A stretch of 8,910 bases of DNA. Source: Chromatiales bacterium (lineage in GTDB: Bacteria; Pseudomonadota; Gammaproteobacteria; UBA6429; Thiohalophilaceae). The stretch is taken from NCBI GenBank assembly GCA_024641465.1, contig JAHEDB010000068.1, forward strand, positions 1 through 8,910. The letters run 5' to 3'. A program made the position numbers and the translations under genes. Below are positions 6,119 to 8,910 of the stretch, piece by piece. The notes below the pieces were generated by a model. It searched no databases, had not been told where the DNA came from, and saw only the letters and a program-made list of their open reading frames with translations. The number at the start of each line of letters is the position of its first letter. The first letter of the stretch is position 1.

Positions 6119-7024
6119 ATGAGTAGAATGACCGATATGTTAAAAAGACAATTTACTGCCACCCTCGCGTTTATCGCGTTACTCACCGGCTTCGGGTCAC
6201 TTTATGTCAATGATGCGCAGGCAGGGTCACAGACCGGTATCCTCTGGCAGATTGAACGGGCCGGCCTCCGCCCCAGTTATTTGCTCGGCACCATCCACTC
6301 CGATGATTCTCGCATCATCGATATACCGCAAATTATCCGCCAGAAACTCCAACAGACCGACAGTTTTGTCGCCGAGCTGAAGATGGACCCGTTATCTATG
6401 CAGGATGGCAGCAGGCTGATGTTTTTACCCCCTGGTCAGACGCTGGCATCACAGATTGGGGAGCAACGCTATCAGCGCTGTGTCAGATTACTGGCAGGAT
6501 ATGGCCTGTCAGGTGAAACGATACAACGGATGAAGCCCTGGGCGGTGATAGTTTCGCTGAGCATGCCAAAGTCAAGGACTGGCGTTGTGCTCGACCTTCG
6601 CTTATATCAGCAGGCCGAACAACAGGGTAAAAGGACCTATGGGCTTGAAACCAGTCGTGAACAGGTGGCGGTGTTTGAGTCCTTCAGTTTGCAACAACAG
6701 ATCGTGATGCTGGATGATGCGATTAATGAGTTTAATCGCTTGCCAATGGTGTTTGATGAACTGGTGCATTACTACCTGCAACGTGACCTGACCGGACTGC
6801 AACGTAGCAGCGAAAAATATATGTTACAGGGTGACAGCATGGTGGCCAGACAATTCAAACAAAAGGCCCTGCTGGATCGCAATTATCTGATGGTGCGCAG
6901 GATGCAGCCCAGATTACGGGAAGGCAACAGCTTCATCGCCGTTGGCGCCCTGCACCTGCCGGGTGAAGAGGGTATCCTGCGCCTGTTGGAAAAACAGGGC
7001 TATAAAGTTTCCCCCGTATATTAA
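6119..7024 (+). CDS. TraB/GumN family exported protein
   Basis: This 301-residue protein belongs to the TraB/GumN family, related to the animal Tiki metalloproteases; the role of the bacterial members is largely unknown. A signal peptide or N-terminal anchor is visible (LKRQFTATLAFIALLTGFGSLYV, probable cut after DAQA near residue 36), so it acts in the periplasm or at the membrane. The family motifs are in order: LLGTIHS (G57, H60), the conserved Glu in VAELKMD (E86), GLETSREQ (about 176-183) and the second GxxH in FIAVGALHLPG (G276, H279). These GxxH pairs and the Glu are the metal-binding residues proposed for Tiki proteins. Met at 6119, 6128 and 6137 are all possible starts, since none has a strong ribosome site. 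The gene is divergent from rnt across 61 bp, in which I see no clear sigma-70 promoter. Confidence 0.88.
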   Translation: MSRMTDMLKRQFTATLAFIALLTGFGSLYVNDAQAGSQTGILWQIERAGLRPSYLLGTIHSDDSRIIDIPQIIRQKLQQTDSFVAELKMDPLSMQDGSRLMFLPPGQTLASQIGEQRYQRCVRLLAGYGLSGETIQRMKPWAVIVSLSMPKSRTGVVLDLRLYQQAEQQGKRTYGLETSREQVAVFESFSLQQQIVMLDDAINEFNRLPMVFDELVHYYLQRDLTGLQRSSEKYMLQGDSMVARQFKQKALLDRNYLMVRRMQPRLREGNSFIAVGALHLPGEEGILRLLEKQGYKVSPVY

Positions 7025-7036
7025 AGCCCCTGAACC

Positions 7037-7058
7037 GTAGGGTGCGTCCCACGCACCG
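7037..7058 (+). repeat. GGTGCGT/ACGCACC hairpin repeat, copy 1
   Basis: A GTA-G lead is followed by GGTGCGT-CCC-ACGCACC, a perfect 7-bp inverted repeat with a 3-nt loop. It begins 12 nt after the TraB-family stop. It is the exact reverse complement, over 22 bp, of parts of copies 2 and 3, so it may form a local hairpin after the gene or pair with either other copy. Confidence 0.85.
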
Positions 7059-7095
7059 TTGGCTATTTTGATCGGTGATGTCATTTCACCGCATG

Positions 7096-7129
7096 GTATC
7101 GGTGCGTGGGACGCACCCTACATGCTGGA
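7096..7129 (-). repeat. GGTGCGT/ACGCACC hairpin repeat, copy 2
   Basis: This 34-bp unit contains GGTGCGT-GGG-ACGCACC flanked by GTATC and CTACATGCTGGA. It repeats after 45 bp as copy 3 with a single difference (A at 7122, G at 7167). It is in opposite orientation to copy 1. Confidence 0.85.
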
Positions 7130-7140
7130 ATGGATATGAA

Positions 7141-7174
7141 GTATCGGTGCGTGGGACGCACCCTACGTGCTGGA
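7141..7174 (-). repeat. GGTGCGT/ACGCACC hairpin repeat, copy 3
   Basis: This is a direct repeat of copy 2 at a 45-bp period, 33 of 34 bases identical, with only 11 bp between them. The near identity suggests a recent tandem duplication of one unit. Such palindromic units are common, scattered repeats in environmental gammaproteobacterial genomes. Confidence 0.85.
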
Positions 7175-7264
7175 TCGTCAATGATGTATCGCCATTAAAA
7201 CATTTCACCACGAAGACGCGAAGACACGAAGAAAAATATTTAGGGAAGGTCTGATTAATTCGTC

Positions 7265-7284
7265 ATTCCGGCGCAGGCCGGAAT
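7265..7284. repeat. ATTCCGGC hairpin, left arm of the composite element
   Basis: ATTCCGGC (7265-7272) pairs perfectly with GCCGGAAT (7277-7284) around GCAG. The same 8-bp palindromic pair occurs at 7516-7523 and 7551-7558 on the other side of the element, so each arm can form its own hairpin or pair with the far arm. Confidence 0.8.
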
Positions 7285-7354
7285 CTAAATAACTGTTCCG
7301 AATTCATATCCATCATTCTTTCACTATAGGAAACCCGTAGAAAAGCCTGCGTCT

Positions 7355-7440
7355 TTGCGAGGAGTGATAACGACGAAGCAATCTCCATCTATTATACACT
7401 GAACAGGAGATTGCCACGGCCTGCAAATCAGGCCTCGCAA
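7355..7440. repeat. Central TTGCGAGG...CCTCGCAA palindromic unit
   Basis: TTGCGAGG (7355-7362) pairs with CCTCGCAA (7433-7440), and inside it GCAATCTCC (7378-7386) pairs with GGAGATTGC (7406-7414). The core phrases (GCGAGGAG, ACGACGAAGCAATCTCC, AGGAGATTGCCACGGCC) are those of a palindromic repeat I recognise as widespread in proteobacterial intergenic DNA. It forms the heart of the larger concentric element. Confidence 0.75.
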
Positions 7441-7515
7441 CGACAGCGCCATGTTTGGTTTAGCAGTAATTGGATACCCTTTTAGAGCAGTTATTCAGTG
7501 CTTTGATTTCTATGG

Positions 7516-7558
7516 ATTCCGGCTACCGGATCAAGTCCGGCACAGGCTCCGCCGGAAT
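7516..7558. repeat. ATTCCGGC hairpin, right arm of the composite element
   Basis: ATTCCGGC (7516-7523) pairs with GCCGGAAT (7551-7558). A smaller inner stem CCGGA (7526-7530) pairs with TCCGG (7536-7540). It mirrors the shorter hairpin at 7265-7284. Confidence 0.75.
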
Positions 7559-7654
7559 GACGGGAAACGAATTAATCATAGGCTGATAAAGGTCGTCATT
7601 AAGATGTCTTGGTAGTAAGTATTGGTTTTCCATCGTGCCTTCGTGGTGAAAAAC

Positions 7655-8686
7655 TCACACGAGTTTCCACCTAACGGTTTCACCTGCCCGCAGCGGAATA
7701 AGTTTTTCCTTACCAAAGGCCAGGCTGGTCGGCACGGTCCACTCCTGTTTTTGCAAGGTGATGGTATCGGTGTTGCGCGGCAGGCCATAAAAGTCGGCGC
7801 CGTAAAAACTGGCGAAGGCTTCCAGTTTATCCAGCGCACCGGCCTGTTCAAAAACTTCAGCATAGAGTTCGATGGCGGCGTGGGAGGAATAGATCCCGGC
7901 GCAGCCACAGGCGGTTTCCTTGGCGCTTTGCGCATGGGGCGCACTGTCGGTGCCGAGGAAGAATTTCGGCTTACCGGAAATCGCCGCCTCGACCAGGGCC
8001 AGACGATGGGTTTCACGCTTGATGATGGGCAGGCAATAGTAATGTGGCCGGATGCCACCGGCGAGCATGGCATTACGATTGTATAACAAGTGGTGCGGGG
8101 TAATGGTGGCGGCGATATTGCTGCCTGCGCCGAGTACAAAATCGACGGCGTCGCGTGTGGTGATGTGTTCGAGCACGATTTTCAGATCTGGCAGGCGCTG
8201 TGTTAAGGGCAACAGGACCTCGTCAATAAAGATCTTTTCCCGATCAAAGATGTCGATGTGCGAGGCGGTCACCTCGCCATGTACCAGCAGCGGCAGTCCC
8301 AGTTCGGCCATTCTCTCCAGTGTGGCGTCACACTTGCGGATATCCGTCACACCGGCATCGGAGTTGGTGGTGGCACCGGCGGGATAGAGTTTAAGTGCGT
8401 GCACGAACCCGCTCTGTCTGGCGCGGACGATTTCATCGGCCGGGGTATTGTCCGTCAGGTAAAGCGTCATCAGGGGTGTAAATGTCAGTCCGGCCGGGAC
8501 GGCCGCCATGATCCGCTCACGATAGGCGCGGGCCTGTTCGGTGGTGGTCGATGGTGGTTTGAGGTTGGGCATGATAATGGCGCGGGCAAAGCGTCGCGCG
8601 GTATCCGGTATAAGATGAGGCAAGACCTCACCGTCACGTACGTGCAGGTGCCAGTCATCGGGGCGGGTCAGGGTGAGTGTTTGCAA
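7655..8686 (-). CDS. pyrC: Dihydroorotase, class II (E. coli PyrC type), TTG start
   Basis: PyrC interconverts N-carbamoyl-L-aspartate and L-dihydroorotate, step three of pyrimidine synthesis in the cytoplasm. The 343-residue protein has every metal-site residue of the amidohydrolase fold. H13 and H15 lie in PDDWHLHVRDG, the carboxylated lysine K99 in ALKLYPAGATTNS, H136 in LLVHGEV, H174 in LEHITT and D247 in GTDSAPH. Substrate-site phrases MPNLKPP, NRNAMLAGGIRPH and CLPIIKRETH are also kept. Length equals that of E. coli PyrC. The start codon is TTG (8684-8686): the frame has a stop 33 nt upstream and no ATG or GTG between, while GAGG lies 8 nt before the TTG. The MQTLTLTRPDDWHLH start matches the family. 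A rare start codon may hold expression down. The gene is monocistronic here, and its stop is 3 nt from the end of the composite repeat. Confidence 0.97.
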   Translation of the reverse strand: MQTLTLTRPDDWHLHVRDGEVLPHLIPDTARRFARAIIMPNLKPPSTTTEQARAYRERIMAAVPAGLTFTPLMTLYLTDNTPADEIVRARQSGFVHALKLYPAGATTNSDAGVTDIRKCDATLERMAELGLPLLVHGEVTASHIDIFDREKIFIDEVLLPLTQRLPDLKIVLEHITTRDAVDFVLGAGSNIAATITPHHLLYNRNAMLAGGIRPHYYCLPIIKRETHRLALVEAAISGKPKFFLGTDSAPHAQSAKETACGCAGIYSSHAAIELYAEVFEQAGALDKLEAFASFYGADFYGLPRNTDTITLQKQEWTVPTSLAFGKEKLIPLRAGETVRWKLV

Positions 8687-8718
8687 GTTGGATGCCTCAA
8701 GGGTTAACGGCGGGGCCT

Positions 8719-8727
8719 ATTATGCCA
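8719..8727 (-). promoter_or_regulatory. Extended -10 promoter candidate of pyrC
   Basis: On the - strand TGGCATAAT forms a TGn extended -10 motif with CATAAT at 8719-8724. No recognisable -35 lies 17 nt upstream, as is usual for extended -10 promoters. The likely start falls in or just after a C-run followed by G (GGCCCCGCC), about 25 nt before the TTG. E. coli pyrC uses pyrimidine-dependent start-site choice at a C/G junction. I see no convincing hairpin in a longer transcript here, so that comparison is only suggestive. Confidence 0.4.
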
Positions 8728-8750
8728 GTTTCTGCAACCGGGATCATTTC

Positions 8751-8775
8751 CGGATATGAATAACCCACATATCCG
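8751..8775. repeat. Perfect 8-bp inverted repeat upstream of pyrC
   Basis: CGGATATG (8751-8758) and CATATCCG (8768-8775) are perfect inverted arms around a 9-nt AT-rich spacer. The element lies about 24 bp upstream of the extended -10 box of pyrC, so it could be a regulator site or a hairpin. No known operator consensus is recognised. Confidence 0.5.
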
Positions 8776-8910
8776 TTGCCTGCTCCATCCCCTGATATTC
8801 GATTTTACGATCTTAGGGTCCTGGTCAAAATAATGTTGTCAACACCGAGGTTGTGCCTGGGCCATCAATGCAAGGCGCGTTTCGCAGCTAATGGCCGGGT
8901 CCTTAGCAAG
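8776..8910. other. Unassigned DNA at the right edge
   Basis: No gene can be supported. A + frame from an ATG at 8833 is open to the window edge (26 codons, MLSTPRLCLGHQCKARF...), but it has no ribosome site and no recognised similarity. A small palindrome TGTTG-T-CAACA (8834-8844) and a pair GGCCAT (8860-8865) with ATGGCC (8891-8896) suggest another intergenic repeat cut by the edge. Confidence 0.35.

Larger units (their letters stand above)
7203..7651. repeat. Composite concentric inverted-repeat element (MITE-like)
   Basis: The outer ends are perfect 13-bp inverted repeats, TTTCACCACGAAG (7203-7215) and CTTCGTGGTGAAA (7639-7651). Further pairs lie inside: TGATTAATTCG (7252-7262) with CGAATTAATCA (7568-7578); GTCATTCCGGC (7262-7272) with GCCGGAATGAC (7551-7561); AATAACTG (7288-7295) with CAGTTATT (7488-7495); TATCC (7307-7311) with GGATA (7472-7476); and the central palindrome at 7355-7440. 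All midpoints fall between about 7391 and 7427. The left end also has three 8-bp tandem units (CACGAAGA, CGCGAAGA, CACGAAGA; 7209-7232). No transposase frame is present. It looks like a non-autonomous element or nested insertions, filling the gap between the TraB-family gene and pyrC. Confidence 0.7.

Noticed and set aside
6058..6186. N-terminal extension of RNase T by 43 residues
   Set aside because: The extension has no RNase T similarity and overlaps the divergent TraB-family gene. Numbering from the ATG at 6057 puts the catalytic residues at the E. coli positions.
7096..7174. CRISPR array suggested by near-identical direct repeats
   Set aside because: There are only two direct copies with an 11-bp gap, a third inverted copy, and no cas genes. 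The units are palindromic intergenic repeats.
7622..8086. 154-codon + frame opposite pyrC, and a similar one at 8258-8707
   Set aside because: Both lie antisense to a fully conserved dihydroorotase and have no ribosome site or recognisable motifs.
8704..8838. 45-codon open - strand frame upstream of pyrC (begins QHYFDQDPKIV)
   Set aside because: It has no start codon after the preceding stop and covers the pyrC promoter and palindrome. The HYF phrase faintly recalls methyltransferases, but that is too little to call a gene remnant.

Overview
The window looks like chromosomal DNA of a gammaproteobacterium, probably an environmental one. RNase T is essentially confined to Gammaproteobacteria, and the PyrC, CGFS glutaredoxin and TorF-type porin also fit that group. 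Intergenic DNA rich in short palindromic repeats (GGTGCGT...ACGCACC, ATTCCGGC...GCCGGAAT, GCAATCTCC...GGAGATTGC) is common in environmental members. Genus cannot be decided from this sequence.

Positions 1-4791 hold a chemotaxis cluster, all on the + strand. It contains the end of a protein with two CheD domains in tandem, then cheB, cheW with an acidic tail, an outer-membrane beta-barrel of the TorF putative-porin family, a hairpin, cheR, and a CheX-type CheY-P phosphatase. Together these encode receptor adaptation (CheR methylates, CheB demethylates and deamidates, CheD deamidates), kinase coupling (CheW) and signal termination (CheX). No CheA, CheY or receptor lies in the window. The unusual parts are the double CheD and the porin embedded in the operon.

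Positions 4792-5423 hold a separate unit: a TATAAT promoter overlapping an IscR-like operator, the monothiol glutaredoxin gene grxD, and a strong intrinsic terminator. Convergent to it on the - strand is rnt (RNase T), whose stop codon lies in the terminator's T-run. A TraB/GumN-family exported protein is divergent from rnt.

Positions 7025-7654 are about 630 bp without a gene. They carry three copies of a GGTGCGT/ACGCACC hairpin repeat, then an element of about 450 bp made of concentric inverted repeats (7203-7651) that ends three bases short of the pyrC stop codon. pyrC (dihydroorotase) follows on the - strand with a TTG start, an extended -10 promoter and a small upstream palindrome. The last ~135 bp hold no gene I can recognise.

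I see no phage, plasmid, CRISPR, tRNA or rRNA. The best leads are the tandem CheD, the operon-embedded porin, the IscR-like site at grxD and the concentric palindrome. I see no convincing wholly new system.
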